NCBI RefSeq assembly: GCF_000372725.1 | Contig: NW_005198966.1 | Span: forward strand, 316,247-380,246 | Direction of reading: 5' to 3' | Length of the DNA stretch: 64,000 bases | Source of the DNA: Emiliania huxleyi CCMP1516 | Lineage: Eukaryota; Haptophyta; Isochrysidales; Noelaerhabdaceae | Part shown: in pieces, positions 10,501 through 19,839 of the stretch | Numbering within the stretch: the first letter of the stretch is position 1 | How the letters are laid out: each line of letters opens with the position of its first letter | The notes under the pieces: generated by a model | Databases searched by the model: none | The model's input: the letters and a program-made list of their open reading frames with translations, nothing else | Told to the model about the DNA's origin: nothing | Translations under genes and position numbers: made by a program

Positions 10501-11305
10501 AGCGCAGGACGACGGCCGCGTCGAGAAAATGTTCAAACTCTGCGTCTCGGTCCGGATCAGGGCAGAGGAACCACCTGTGGCGGCCATGCCAGCATTCACC
10601 GTCGGCTAGGCCAAGTGGGTGACCGTCGCTCCGCCCCTCGCAGCGCGAGTCGGGCTCTGCCGCCCAGCAACGGAAAAACGCATCGCCGTAAGCGCCGATC
10701 ACGACGCACTCCGTGGACGAGTATTCGGCGCAGCCTGGGTACTCGCACTGCTCTCGCGAATAGCACGGCCGCCCTCGGAAGGGCGTGCTCTCTGCCACAC
10801 CCATGGCGTGCTTCCGATCCGCCTCCGCGAATGCCATGTACTCGGGCGAGGGGTCGGCGGCGCCGTGCTTGCAGAGGCAGGGGAGCTCAGAGTAGCAGTG
10901 GGCGTCGTACCACCACCCCTCCGCCAGCAAAGGCCACTCCACCGCGTGGTGGTAGTGGCTGACAGCAGCGCACGCCTCTGCGCCATGCCAATTGTTTGGC
11001 TCTGACCATTCGTTGAAGCCGTCGAAGGCGTTGACGTCCCATTTGGCAAAGTTTGCCGTCTCGCCGGACTGGCAGACGTCCCAGCCGCCGCCGGGCTCCG
11101 CTCCGGCGGGCCGCTGGTAGTTGCCGATCCAAAAATGGATCGCGCCGGCATCGGCGGCGAGCCGAGCCACGTACTCGTTTTCCTCCGAGCTTTGAACGCA
11201 CGCGAGAGTCGCGTTCGGCCCACACAGGTCCGCGCAGCCCCAGTGCGTGGCGTTCTCGGCAGCGAGGTAGTACGAGCCAAAGGCAAAGGCGGCTAGAGCC
11301 AACAT
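7562..11305 (-). CDS. Receptor-like protein: C-type lectin domain, membrane helices, TIR-like domain
   Basis: Six exons join in phase to a 1104-residue protein: 11305-10181, 10040-9670, 9603-9369, 9305-8149, 8080-7867, 7774-7562. The N-terminus is a signal peptide. Residues ~20-150 form a C-type lectin domain (FWIGNYQ, EPNNWHG, WWYDAHCYSELPCLC). A Cys-rich stretch and a helix (~280-300) follow. A cytosolic segment holds an RRM-like module (VLRLTNIPEPP ... VRFTTREAAFAAV). Basic residues and several more membrane helices precede a TIR-like domain: SVFVSHSWHDSR, LLWLDAACV, FLILAGPTY and, across intron 4, RLWCVVELF. The Glu of WCVVEL aligns with the Glu used by TIR NADases; that equivalence is inferred. 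An IQ-like motif (IQRHARRF) lies near the end. Introns 1, 3 and 4 have GC donors; 2 and 5 have GT. A glycan sensor with an intracellular effector is a reasonable guess. Confidence 0.82.
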
Positions 11306-12154
11306 CCTGGATCTCGGTTGGCCCGTGTCACCGAGGTGCTACGAGATCTCGACGACCCCCCGGACGACCCCCCCACCCCCCCCGCATTTGGTGTCCCAGT
11401 CGTTGGTCGGACTGTGTTTCGCCTTCCTATCTATCTATGCACACAACATGATTGTTTGTTTGTAATCTCACATGAAAGAGATCTCAATGTACAATGATGA
11501 ACAAGTTGCTCAGCGCCGTGCGCGCTAACCGCTAAGACGAGCTGACACATTTCCATCCCGCGATCCGCGAGATCGTCTGAGATCCGCGCCAAAACAACGC
11601 GTTCGGCTTCGTGGGGTTTCGCGGTGTACACGGTCAAGTATTACACACGGTCTCGCCGGGGTCGGGGGTGGCGCTGGCGGGGAGAGAGCGGAGACCGAGT
11701 TTGGTTTGGTCGCGCAGGCCGCAGCCGCGAGCCGGGGGGAGAACTGAACAATGTGACACCAGCCATTTTATCATATATCTCTTCGTCCGCCGCTTAAAGC
11801 CGTAGAGACGCCCCACCCTTGAGACGCACGCACGAACCCGATCCCCGCACTAGACTAGAGAACGCCCGACCGCTCTCACTCTCCCACACTGACGCGCCAT
11901 GTCCCATCGCTCCGACCCTCTCCTCTCCTCGCGGGCGCCGCTCAGGCGGGCCCTCCTTGCGGCCCGGGCCCCACATTGACCATGCGCGGGTGCTCGTACT
12001 TGCCGACGTAGATGTCGCGCGTCAGCTCGCCGGGCGGCGGCGGCGTCGCCCGCCCCGCCGAGATCGGGGGCTTTCGCACAAAAATCACAAGGCGCCAAGG
12101 GGGGGGGGTCAAGTATGGTACCCTAGACACTGACAGCATCCAAGAACCGCGCTG

Positions 12155-12255
12155 CTCCGAGGTCTGACCAAGCAAGGCGCATGCGGATGGGAGCAGGAGG
12201 GAAGGAGCCACGTCTACCGTCGGCCTACCCTCGGTCTGAGCACTGTCTGTAGTGG
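12155..12255. repeat. Dispersed repeat R5, copy 1
   Basis: It shares GAGGTCTGACC, GGAGCCACGTCTACC and GGTCTGAGCACTGTCTGTAG with 12935-13035, in the same orientation about 780 bp apart. Confidence 0.75.
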
Positions 12256-12284
12256 TCCGGGCAGCCACACAGTGGGGAGTGACA

Positions 12285-12360
12285 AGAGGTCCTCACGGAG
12301 AGGTCCTCGCGGAACATATCTGAGGTCCTCACACTCGAGCGAGAGGTCCTCATGGACGCA
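12285..12360. repeat. Cluster of GAGGACCTC/GAGGTCCTC motifs (R4)
   Basis: Four copies of the near-palindromic GAGGTCCTC core within 75 bp. The same motif clusters at 36956-36985, 37433-37450, 40154-40262, 40517-40572 and 41985-42080. Confidence 0.7.
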
Positions 12361-12619
12361 GCACGTGCCCCGCATCGCGAGGATGAGCTCTGTCTGTACG
12401 AGGCTCCGAGCGTGGCTGTCGAGCGGATGCTCTGACTCTCGCCCAACCAAATAAGAGGTGTACTTTTTTGAGTTGAAGTTTGAACAAAGTCATGGATTGA
12501 GTGTGTACCTGCTCACAGAGGTATGTGCTCCAGGTCCTTCCTCTTGTGAAGCACGAGTAATCGTTCCTGGCTTAATAGTAACTTTTCATTTCGCCTCCTT
12601 CCTCACAGCGTCCGCCTTA

Positions 12620-12620
<1 letters not shown>

Positions 12621-12644
<24 letters not shown>
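12621..12644 (+). repeat. GT dinucleotide microsatellite
   Basis: Twelve GT units. Confidence 0.95.
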
Positions 12645-12650
<6 letters not shown>

Positions 12651-12707
12651 CCCCGACATTAAGCTCTGTCCTCTGTACGTGTTTAATTTCATACTCCTCG
12701 CACACTC

Positions 12708-12757
12708 TACCTGTGTTAGTGCCAGTGCGCGCCAGTCCCGTGCCCAGTGTTGTGCGA
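12708..12757 (+). repeat. Fragment of dispersed repeat R2 (3' end)
   Basis: It carries TACCTGTGTTAGTGCCAGTG through GTGCCCAGTGTTGTGCGA, as in the fuller copies at 18720-18928 and 42452-42648, and runs into AAAAAGAATTT. Confidence 0.8.
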
Positions 12758-12934
12758 AAAAGAATTTAAACAAGACAACTCTCTCTCACAGCAGACAGGC
12801 TCGACAAAGAATTTTGCGCACACCAGGGAACAGGAAAGGACAAAAAAGATGTCCGGCATCATATAACATCAGCACAAACGTTTCGACAATGTTCATATCA
12901 TCTCTCAATAGGCTAATCCAACCGCGCGCCTCCC

Positions 12935-13035
12935 ACCGAGGTCTGACCGAGGCGCATGCGGGACGGGGAGTGAAGGAGCCACGTCTACCCTGCGCTGGGC
13001 CTACCCCCTCAGACGGTCTGAGCACTGTCTGTAGT
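12935..13035. repeat. Dispersed repeat R5, copy 2
   Basis: The second copy of the ~100-bp repeat described at 12155-12255. Confidence 0.75.
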
Positions 13036-13562
13036 CTCCAGCCACTGTTGTGTGACCCTCCAGCCACTCAGACGTTTGAAAGTATCGTTTGAAGTCCGTT
13101 TGAAGGTGCGCCGTTCTAGACCGCGTGTCGGTGAGCTTCTAACTCGATCGCGTTCTCGAGATACGGCTTGAGATTTGAGAGTTGGAGTGGCCTCACGGAG
13201 TCGGCGCCGCCGCTCGGCGGAACGGCGCTCTTCTGCGGGTTTGGCGATCCAGCGCTGCTCCAGACAGAGGCTGCCTCCACTCTTGAGGTTGAGCTGCTCA
13301 GGCCTGGTCAAGCAAGGCCACCCACCGGCATGCTCTTGGAGCGCGGATTGCACTCCACACCAGATCGCGCTGCTGGGTGCTGGGGACCCGCGGTGGCTGC
13401 CTTCAAGGCTAGAGTTTGAAATCCAATTCAAATCGCGGGACTACCGCGCACACGTCCTCCGCCGCTGTGCATTAGTAGAGTCGCCCCCCCGAAGCCCCAA
13501 CACTTGCCCAAGCATCGGAAGACGGAAGGCCGCGGGCACGCCGCGCGCAAAGCTCTCACCGC

Positions 13563-14864
13563 TCAACACCCGAGCGAGGGCCACGGCAGGCTCGCGGCGC
13601 CCAGCGGCGTGCTGCGGCGCCGGGCGACGAGGTTCGTCGAGTGCGTCGCAAAGTCGATGTCGTACGCGAGCTGCATCTTCGGCCGCCGCTCGCCGCCCGC
13701 TGCAGCGGCGGCGGCGGTGGCGGCGGTGGGGAAGCTTGGCAGCCGAGCCCAAGGGCCGGCCGCCTGCTGCCAGCTGTCGGGCGGCGGCAGCTCGGCGTCG
13801 ACGAGCTGGTTGGGCACCTGCTTAAACTCGTACCCGAGCGAGGAGAGGCGCGAGAGCATCTTGACGGCGGCGCACGTCTGCTCCGCGTCCTTGCGCGTGC
13901 GGGAGAGCTCCAGCTGCAGGTTGGGCACCTGCCGAGACACAGGGCCGAGAGGCTAGACGAGATCAGCCGAGATTAGCCGAGATAAGATGTGCTCCAGCTG
14001 CAGGTTGGGCACCTCGCGCGTCGCGAGCAGCGTCTGCGCCGTCTGCATCACCTGCGGCTCGTAGCCCTCGACATCGGCCTTGAGCAAGCACACGTCGCGC
14101 CCGCGCAAAACGTCGTCAATCCGCACGGCGCCCGCGCTCACGGTGGCGGCCTTTGCGTTGTAGTCCGACTTGAGGATGCCGCGCGCCCCATTCATCCCCG
14201 TCATGCCCAGCTTCTTCTTGTGCATCCCGCCCGGGAGCGGGACGCGCAGCGTGTAGTTGCCTGGCGTGTCGTAGACGACGTTGCCGTAGAGCTCCACCCT
14301 CGCCGCGAAGCCCGGATTGAGTGTCACGCCCAGCCGCAGAGCCTCTTGGAAGAGGGGCACCGGCTCGAAGACGACCACCCTGCAGCCGAGCGCGAGGCTG
14401 TACAGCGTGTACCACCCAAAGTTGCCGCCGACGTCGACGACGAGCCCGCCGCTGCCGCAGCAGCGCCAGGTGGCCTCATGCCACGCGTGCGTCAGGACCG
14501 GCTCGAGCACGAGCTGCTCCCGCATCCGCTTCATGTCGGCGTCGGCCGGGTTGTAAGCGAACGAAAAGGGCGGGTCGGTGCGCGTGGTGACCGTCTCGAG
14601 CGTCTGCCCCGAAGGTGCCTTCCACAGGTTGCGCGGCTTTGCGCAGGCGAGGCAGAGGGCGCACTCGCACCGACCGCACAGCGCCGCCTTGTAGCTAGCG
14701 TTGCGACTCGCTCGCCGCAGCTCGCGCTTGTGCATGCACAAGAGCGAGTCACACGAGGGCGCGGCGCCTCCGCAGCTACGAGGCGTGTAGATGAGCGGGA
14801 GCGGCGGCCGCTGCAGCTGATAGCCCGGCACGTCAGCTACCGTCGGAGGGATGCGGAGCGCCAT
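13563..14864 (-). CDS. FkbM-family methyltransferase
   Basis: Two exons, 14864-14013 and 13928-13563, join in phase to about 405 residues. The SAM-binding strand-loop LVVDVGGNFGWYTLY, the following VVVFEPVP and the downstream RIDDVL ... CLLKADVEGYEPQVM are the FkbM signature; these enzymes O-methylate sugars or small molecules. A Cys-rich segment (CGRCECALCLAC) precedes the fold. The ATG at 14864 is the first in frame, but the hydrophobic in-frame stretch upstream (VVQAAVLLASRCALAV) hints at an upstream exon. The 84-bp GT-AG intron is bounded by a 24-bp direct repeat of exon sequence (VPNLQLEL is encoded twice). The 3' end is uncertain: a GTGAG just after the stop could be a further donor. 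Confidence 0.83.
13907..14014 (-). repeat. 24-bp direct repeat bounding the FkbM intron
   Basis: Identical copies at 13907-13930 and 13991-14014 are offset by 84 bp, exactly the intron length. The splice junction AG|GTGCCC lies at the same place in both. Confidence 0.9.
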
Positions 14865-15219
14865 CTGATCTCTTTCCACCGCGAGAGCACAGCGGCTCGC
14901 CAAGAGCACAGCGGCTTGCACAACGGAGTGAGACGCGCGGAAAAACAAACAAACTTCCGAGTTGCGAACGCGCCCCTAGGTCAGGGCTCTCTAGCCCGTA
15001 GCCCGATGCCGATCATCCGGCCCGCTGGGTGCGCTTCGTAGCTCCCTGGCCCTGGATGTGAGGTCGATGACTTTACTCCAAGTGCTCCAAGTGCTCTCAG
15101 GATTTTTACGAGAGAGAGATTTTTAGCAATACCAAACAACTCTAACACTCACACGTCATTTGGGGCCTGGAGCCCTGTTCACGCGCGCGCGAGACGTGCA
15201 GACAGGGTTGCCAGGTGAG

Positions 15220-16078
15220 AGCGAATGGCGCGGTTCACGCCTCGCACAACAGAGAGAGAGATGCGCTCTGCATGGTGGGACATAAAAGAGAGCGAGTACT
15301 TGGGCGAGTAGGCTGTGCGGTCAACGCTGCCGCGCGCGACTTTGCGCGCGAGGCGGCGCAGCTTGAGAACGGCGGTGGGCGAGAAGCCGCCGCCGAACGT
15401 CTCGTGGAGCAGCAGGTTGAAGTTGTTGCGCTTGACAAAGATCGCGTCGTGGTAGAAACCGCGATGCGCCCTGACGTAGCCGTGGCCGGTCTTGTGGGAG
15501 TCAGAAGGGTTGGCCGGGCTGCCCGCGCGCCTTGCAGCCCATGTTTAGGCGGCGGGCCTTCTCTTCGGTGTTGCCGAAGGCGTAGGAGTGGCCGACGGAG
15601 GCGGGCGTGCCGCCACTCGAGGCGTTGCCAACGCCCGTCGAGGAGGTCTTGAGGAGGGGCGTCCAGAGCTTGATTTCATTCACTTCATCGCACCCCCCCC
15701 CGCCCGGTCCCGCATGGGGTTCTGCGAGGTCAGTCTTGTACCCCTCGTTGTACTGCCGGGTGAGCTCTGGTTTCTCCTTGTCGCCGTGCACGACCGGCGC
15801 GTTGGCCGGGGCGCGCATCGCGTCCGCCCAGGCGGCGAGGACGCCGTCGTGGGGCCGCCGGTGGTGGGCCTTGTTGTAAAGGTAGTCGCCGAAGAAATCG
15901 ACTGGCATGCCCCGCTCGAGCGCGACCCGAAGGGTGGGGAGCGCCGCGGAGAGCCAAAGGCCGAGCTTCCGCTGGAGCTCGTCCTGGAGGGTGTCGGAGG
16001 AGAGGGCGGTGGCGTACGTACCGTCGACACGGACATCGAAGGCCTTGCCGGCGAAAGGCGTAGGTTGAGGCGGAGACG
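15220..16078 (-). CDS. Unrecognised conserved-looking protein, frame-shifted
   Basis: Two protein-like segments follow each other on the minus strand. The first (about 16078-15530) reads FDVRVDGTYATALSS ... LGLWLSAALPTLRV, PVDFFGDYLYNKAHHRRPHD and SVGHSYAFGNTEEKARRLNM. The second (about 15530-15220) continues in another frame with SDSHKTGHGYVRAHRGFYHD and FNLLLHETFGGGFSPTAVLK. No intron fits in the ~30 bases between them, so an indel (real or sequencing) is likely. No ATG opens the first segment before 15908, so an upstream exon may exist. I do not know the family. Confidence 0.5.
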
Positions 16079-16099
16079 AAGCGCGCGGCTGTTGTTGTT

Positions 16100-16528
16100 T
16101 TTACGCGCAACGCCCTGTAGAGGGCGTGGCGTGGGAATTTAAAACAAATTCTCCGGAACTAAGACCACGATCTCAGGTATCTGATCCTGCTACCACACAA
16201 GTGAGAAGCCCGAATGAATCAAATTCCGGCGCCCCAGACGAAACAGGTCAAGAATTGGCGAGAGTCACGACACACACCACTGGTCCGTCGTGAAAAGAAG
16301 AGCTGCGGATCACTGCTGCTTCATTAGAGCCGCGCGTTCGCAATCCTGCGCTCGACACAAGTCACTCTCACAAGTATTGTGTAAAGCCGTATGGCTTTGC
16401 ACATCGCGATTCGGTGTCGATTCCTTAAGTTTTGCGTGTGAGCACCACCTGTCCGCTCTCTCTCTCTCTCTCGACTCTCTGTCCCTGACACATCCTTTGT
16501 GGCGGCGAGCGAAAAAAAACGTCGCGGA
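16100..16528. other. Intergenic region
   Basis: Lower-GC spacer with a short CT-rich run near 16458-16475. I see no gene, though the missing 5' exon of the preceding minus-strand protein could lie here. Confidence 0.4.
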
Positions 16529-17959
16529 TCACCCGCCCCTCTGCTCCTCGATCTTCTTGGGCAGCAGCTGATTCGACAGGTCCTCTCCGTGGCCTAGGCT
16601 GCCACTGCCGCCCTTGCCCCACGTGAAGCCGGCACTGTCAGCGGTGAGGGCGATGCTGTGTTGGGCTCCAGCAGACACAGCGACGACGCGCTGGCCAGCA
16701 AACGCCTCGACCTTCTTCGGCAGCAGCTGCCTCTCCTCAACGCCGTGGCCCAAGATGCCATGGATACCAGCGCCCCAGCTCCAGACGCTGCCGACGGCGG
16801 CGGTGGCGAGAGTATGCGCGAGTCCAGCCGACAGAGCGACAACGCGCTGGCCAGCAAACGCCTCGATCTTCTTGGGCAGCAGCTGCCTCTGCTGGTCGCC
16901 GTGGCCCAACCGGCCACCGGCTCCCCAGCCCCAGCTGCAGACGGCGCCATCGGCGGTGAGGGCGAGGCTGTGCGCGTCTCCAGCCGTCACAGCTAATATG
17001 CGCCGGCCAGCAAAGGCCTCGATCTTCTTTGGCAGCAGCTGCGTCTGCTCGTCGCCGTGGCCCAACCGGCCACCGGCTCCCCAGCCCCAGCTCCAGACGG
17101 CGCCGTCGGCGGTGAGGGCGATACTGTGGTGCTCTCCAGCCGACACAGCGACGATGCGCCGCCCAGCGAAGGCCTCGACCTTCTTTGGAAGCAGCTGGCC
17201 CTGCTGGTCGCCGTGGCCCAGCTGGCCAAAGGCTCCACTGCCCCAGCTCCAGACGGCTCCGTCGGCGGAGATAGCGAGGCTGTGGAAGCGTCCAGCCGAC
17301 ACAGCGACGACGCGCTGGCCAGCCAAGGCCTCGATCTTCTTGGGCTGCCACTCGGTCAGCGCGTCGCCGTGGCCCAACTGGCCCACGCCTCCCTCGCCCC
17401 AGCTCCAGACAGTGCCGCTGCCGGTGCGGGCGAGGCTGTGCCATGTTCCAGCCGACACACTCACGGCGCGCTCGCCGCCCAGCCCCGACGGCAGCCGGGT
17501 CGGCGTGTTGAGCCGCGTTACGCCCGCACCGTGGCCTAGGAGGCCTGGCGTCCACATGTCCGCCTTGCCGCACGACGAGAGCCGCCCCTCGCCGTCAATG
17601 AAAACGCTGTGCTGATGGCCTGCCGCCGCCCTCGCCGGCGGATTGGTTTCGCGCAGCAGCGCAGAATAGCACAGCCACCGCACGGCGCAGCTCTCGCCCT
17701 CCGGCAGCGCCGGCAGCTCGAAGCCGCGCTCTTGCGCCCACAAGCGGATGCCCTCCACCGCAAGCGAGGCGTGAAAGAGGAGCGAGACGGCCGCGACGCG
17801 AGCGATGTCGGCGGGGTCGCAGCGAGAGATGACGCGCACGAGGAGGTCCGTGGGGAGGTCGAGGAGGCGGGCGGGCGGCGGCGTGTCTGGCGAGAGAGCG
17901 GCGGCGGCGGAGGATGCGAGGCGGCGCGAGCGGCGCCGCGGGCGCCGCGGGGCAGACAT
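16529..17959 (-). CDS. F-box protein with RCC1 repeats (copy A)
   Basis: A single exon of 476 residues starting at the MSAPRRPRR Met. A basic N-terminus is followed by an F-box-like segment (LLDLPTDLLVRVISRCDPADIARVAAVS) and then about seven RCC1 repeats of the form VVAVSAG..HSLALTADGAVWSWG.GA.G.LGHGD. RCC1 repeats fold as a seven-bladed propeller, so a substrate-recognition subunit of an SCF-type ubiquitin ligase is plausible. Blades share long near-identical DNA stretches, which suggests recent blade duplication or homogenisation. A close paralog in the same orientation lies at 50316-51788. Confidence 0.88.
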   Translation of the reverse strand: MSAPRRPRRRSRRLASSAAAALSPDTPPPARLLDLPTDLLVRVISRCDPADIARVAAVSLLFHASLAVEGIRLWAQERGFELPALPEGESCAVRWLCYSALLRETNPPARAAAGHQHSVFIDGEGRLSSCGKADMWTPGLLGHGAGVTRLNTPTRLPSGLGGERAVSVSAGTWHSLARTGSGTVWSWGEGGVGQLGHGDALTEWQPKKIEALAGQRVVAVSAGRFHSLAISADGAVWSWGSGAFGQLGHGDQQGQLLPKKVEAFAGRRIVAVSAGEHHSIALTADGAVWSWGWGAGGRLGHGDEQTQLLPKKIEAFAGRRILAVTAGDAHSLALTADGAVCSWGWGAGGRLGHGDQQRQLLPKKIEAFAGQRVVALSAGLAHTLATAAVGSVWSWGAGIHGILGHGVEERQLLPKKVEAFAGQRVVAVSAGAQHSIALTADSAGFTWGKGGSGSLGHGEDLSNQLLPKKIEEQRGG

Positions 17960-18012
17960 CGCGAGGAAAAGAATTTCACAACGTGGCTCTCGCACACGCA
18001 CGATTCACCTAA

Positions 18013-18083
18013 AATCCCTGTGTGGTGGCGGCGTACCGTCCTCCCATCCCTCCCTTGGGTTGCCTGTTTTCTTTCTTTCTTAC
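18013..18083 (+). repeat. Dispersed repeat R1, 3' part
   Basis: CCCTGTGTGGTGGCGGCG ... CTTGGGTTG with a TTTC tail, lying directly 5' of RCC1 copy A. Confidence 0.85.
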
Positions 18084-18429
18084 GATTCACACGACAGACA
18101 AGGCGCAGACGACGGCTTCCTTAGAAGCCATCGTCCTCGCCACAAGAGCCGGCGGAGGAAAAGAATTTTACAACCAAAGTTCCTCGCACGACCCCGGGAA
18201 AAGAATTTACAAACAACTCCCCCGAAAGAGAACAAGAAGGATTGCGCGAGGAGAGCTCGATAGACACTCGAGGGGCCAGGATATGCAGCGAGGAGGGCGG
18301 AGCTGCGCCGAAAGGCGCAAGAAGCCGCGAGAACAAGGGACCGGCAGGCGGCGGCGGCGTCGCAGAACGAGGCAGAGGTGAGCGACGCGACAGAGGAAGA
18401 AGCGACAAGGGAGAGCACGACGAGAAGGG

Positions 18430-18622
18430 GGCGACCGCGAGGTGGCATGAAGGTTGCAGCGAGAATCGGAGAGAGACTGCGAAGAGAGATAGGAAGAGGC
18501 GGACGCCCAAGGGTGGGCGACGGCTAGCGCATCACACCCCTCTCCTTAAAATCCCTGTGTGGTGGCGGCGTGCCGTCCTCCCATCCCTCCCTTGGGTTGT
18601 CCGTTTTCTTTCTTTCTTTTTT
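18430..18622 (+). repeat. Dispersed repeat R1, longest copy
   Basis: About 190 bp, nearly identical to 51927-52120. The 5' end is GACCGCGAGGTGGCATGAAG and the 3' end is a (TTTC)n tail, suggesting a short non-autonomous retroelement. Confidence 0.85.
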
Positions 18623-18719
18623 AACAGAGAAGGATTGCTCGAAAAGCAAGGTCGATTCTAGGTTCATCGTCTCCAATGTTCTAAGAATTGGCTGGGGCTG
18701 CAGAAGCAGCGTATCTCAG

Positions 18720-18928
18720 TCGTTCTTCACACACGGCAATCGCAGAGCAGGTTGTGAATGAGCTTTCCTGTGGCAGGCTGGGGCGGGCGGGTGCACGGAG
18801 CTAAGTGCCTCGCCACCCTCGCAGGAGTCGCTTAGCCGGCTCCCGTGGTGTACCTGTGTTAGTGCCAGTGCGCGCCAGTCCCGTGCCCAGTGTTGTGCGA
18901 GGGAGCTTTGTTGTAAAATTCTTTAAGA
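18720..18928 (+). repeat. Dispersed repeat R2
   Basis: It shares about 200 bp with 42452-42648: CGTTCTTCAC, GCAGAGCAGGTTGTGAATG, GGAGTCGCTTAG, GTGCCCAGTGTTGTGCGA and TTGTAAAATTCTTT. Confidence 0.85.
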
Positions 18929-19148
18929 AAAGGCCCCCAGCGAGCTCCAAAGGGGAGAGATGACAATGATTTTGAATGCTGAGGATGAGAGTCAAATTAA
19001 ATGGGTTTGGCGCCGCTGCTATCGCCGCCGCCGCCGTCGTCGCCACCGCCCTCCTCGTCACCGCCATCGTCGCCGCCGCCCTCGTCGCCACCGCCCTCGT
19101 CGCCGCCGCCACCACCCCCCCGCTTCCCAACTTTCCCGTTTTGCAGCG

Positions 19149-19184
19149 GTTAGGTTTAGGGTTAGGGTTAGGGTTAGGGTTAGG
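19149..19184 (+). repeat. Interstitial telomeric repeat (TTAGGG)n
   Basis: About six TTAGGG units, the first slightly degenerate, ending 23 bp before the ATG of the LRR gene. Confidence 0.92.
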
Positions 19185-19207
19185 AAATATTACGGCAGCT
19201 ATGCAAA

Positions 19208-19663
19208 ATGTACAGTCACCCGCAGCCCATTGCACAATTACTGGCCGATAGGCCACTGTGGCTCGAGTTGGTGGAAGGCTTCGAGTGCTTCATGGGCAGC
19301 AAGGGCGACTGGGAGCTCCTGTTTGAGAATCTGCCCTCGACCCTCGAGACGCTCAAGATCGAGACGCACGCAAAGGAACTCGGAGATCGGGGCGCGGGCG
19401 TCTTGGCGAAGCACCTGCCGAGCGGCCTGCGGAAGCTGGACCTCTGCTTCAATGGCAATGGCAATCCAATCGGCGGGTGCGGGGTCGGCGCAAAGGGCGC
19501 CCTGGCGCTGGTCGAGGCCATCCCGGCCGGCCTCGAGACCGGATCGCTTTACGTCGCCGACCTACGCACGTCCGGGCCCGCGTACAAGCGACTCCGAGCC
19601 GCGCTGCCGCGCTGGCCGCGAGGCCGGTTGGACGGCAACCAAATCACCATTTGCCGCACGTGA
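19208..19663 (+). CDS. Small leucine-rich-repeat (RNI-like) protein
   Basis: A 151-residue open frame starting MYSHPQPIAQLLADRPLWLE. The repeats LPSTLETLKIE ... LGDRGAGVLAKHL, LPSGLRKLDLCFNGNG ... GAKGALALVEAI and IPAGLETGSLYVADL follow the ribonuclease-inhibitor-type LRR spacing. It is short for a functional LRR protein, and the telomeric tract lies immediately upstream where a promoter would be expected. It may therefore be a truncated gene or one exon of a larger one. Confidence 0.55.
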   Translation: MYSHPQPIAQLLADRPLWLELVEGFECFMGSKGDWELLFENLPSTLETLKIETHAKELGDRGAGVLAKHLPSGLRKLDLCFNGNGNPIGGCGVGAKGALALVEAIPAGLETGSLYVADLRTSGPAYKRLRAALPRWPRGRLDGNQITICRT

Positions 19664-19672
19664 CGACACTTA

Positions 19673-19757
19673 AGCGGTTGGAGAGGCATGCACTTATAAG
19701 TCCGATCCATAACCCTAGCGCCTATACAGAAGCGGTTGGAGAGGCATGCACTTAAAC
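19673..19757 (+). repeat. 24-bp direct repeat after the LRR gene
   Basis: AGCGGTTGGAGAGGCATGCA occurs at about 19674 and 19731. Confidence 0.8.
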
Positions 19758-19839
19758 GGTCCCTACCGACTACACGACACACATATTGTACCCCCGAAGA
19801 TGTAACATTCATGCTCTGCTCTCGTAACCGGCCCCGTCC

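Larger units (their letters stand above)
11306..13562. other. Intergenic region with dispersed repeats
   Basis: No gene with convincing coding character. It contains a repeat pair (R5, 12155-12255 and 12935-13035), a GAGGACCTC-motif cluster, a GT microsatellite and a fragment of repeat R2. A minus-strand stretch at about 12089-11942 (PGELTRDIYVGKYEHPRM) and another at 13431-13009 look faintly protein-like but have no supported start. Confidence 0.5.
17960..19144. other. Intergenic region built from dispersed repeats
   Basis: It contains R1 at 18013-18083 and 18430-18622, R2 at 18720-18928 and three AAAAGAATTT motifs. A CGCCGC-rich triplet stretch spans 19015-19125. An open frame near 18280-18520 (plus strand, Arg/Glu-rich) overlaps R1 and is not supported. 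Confidence 0.6.
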
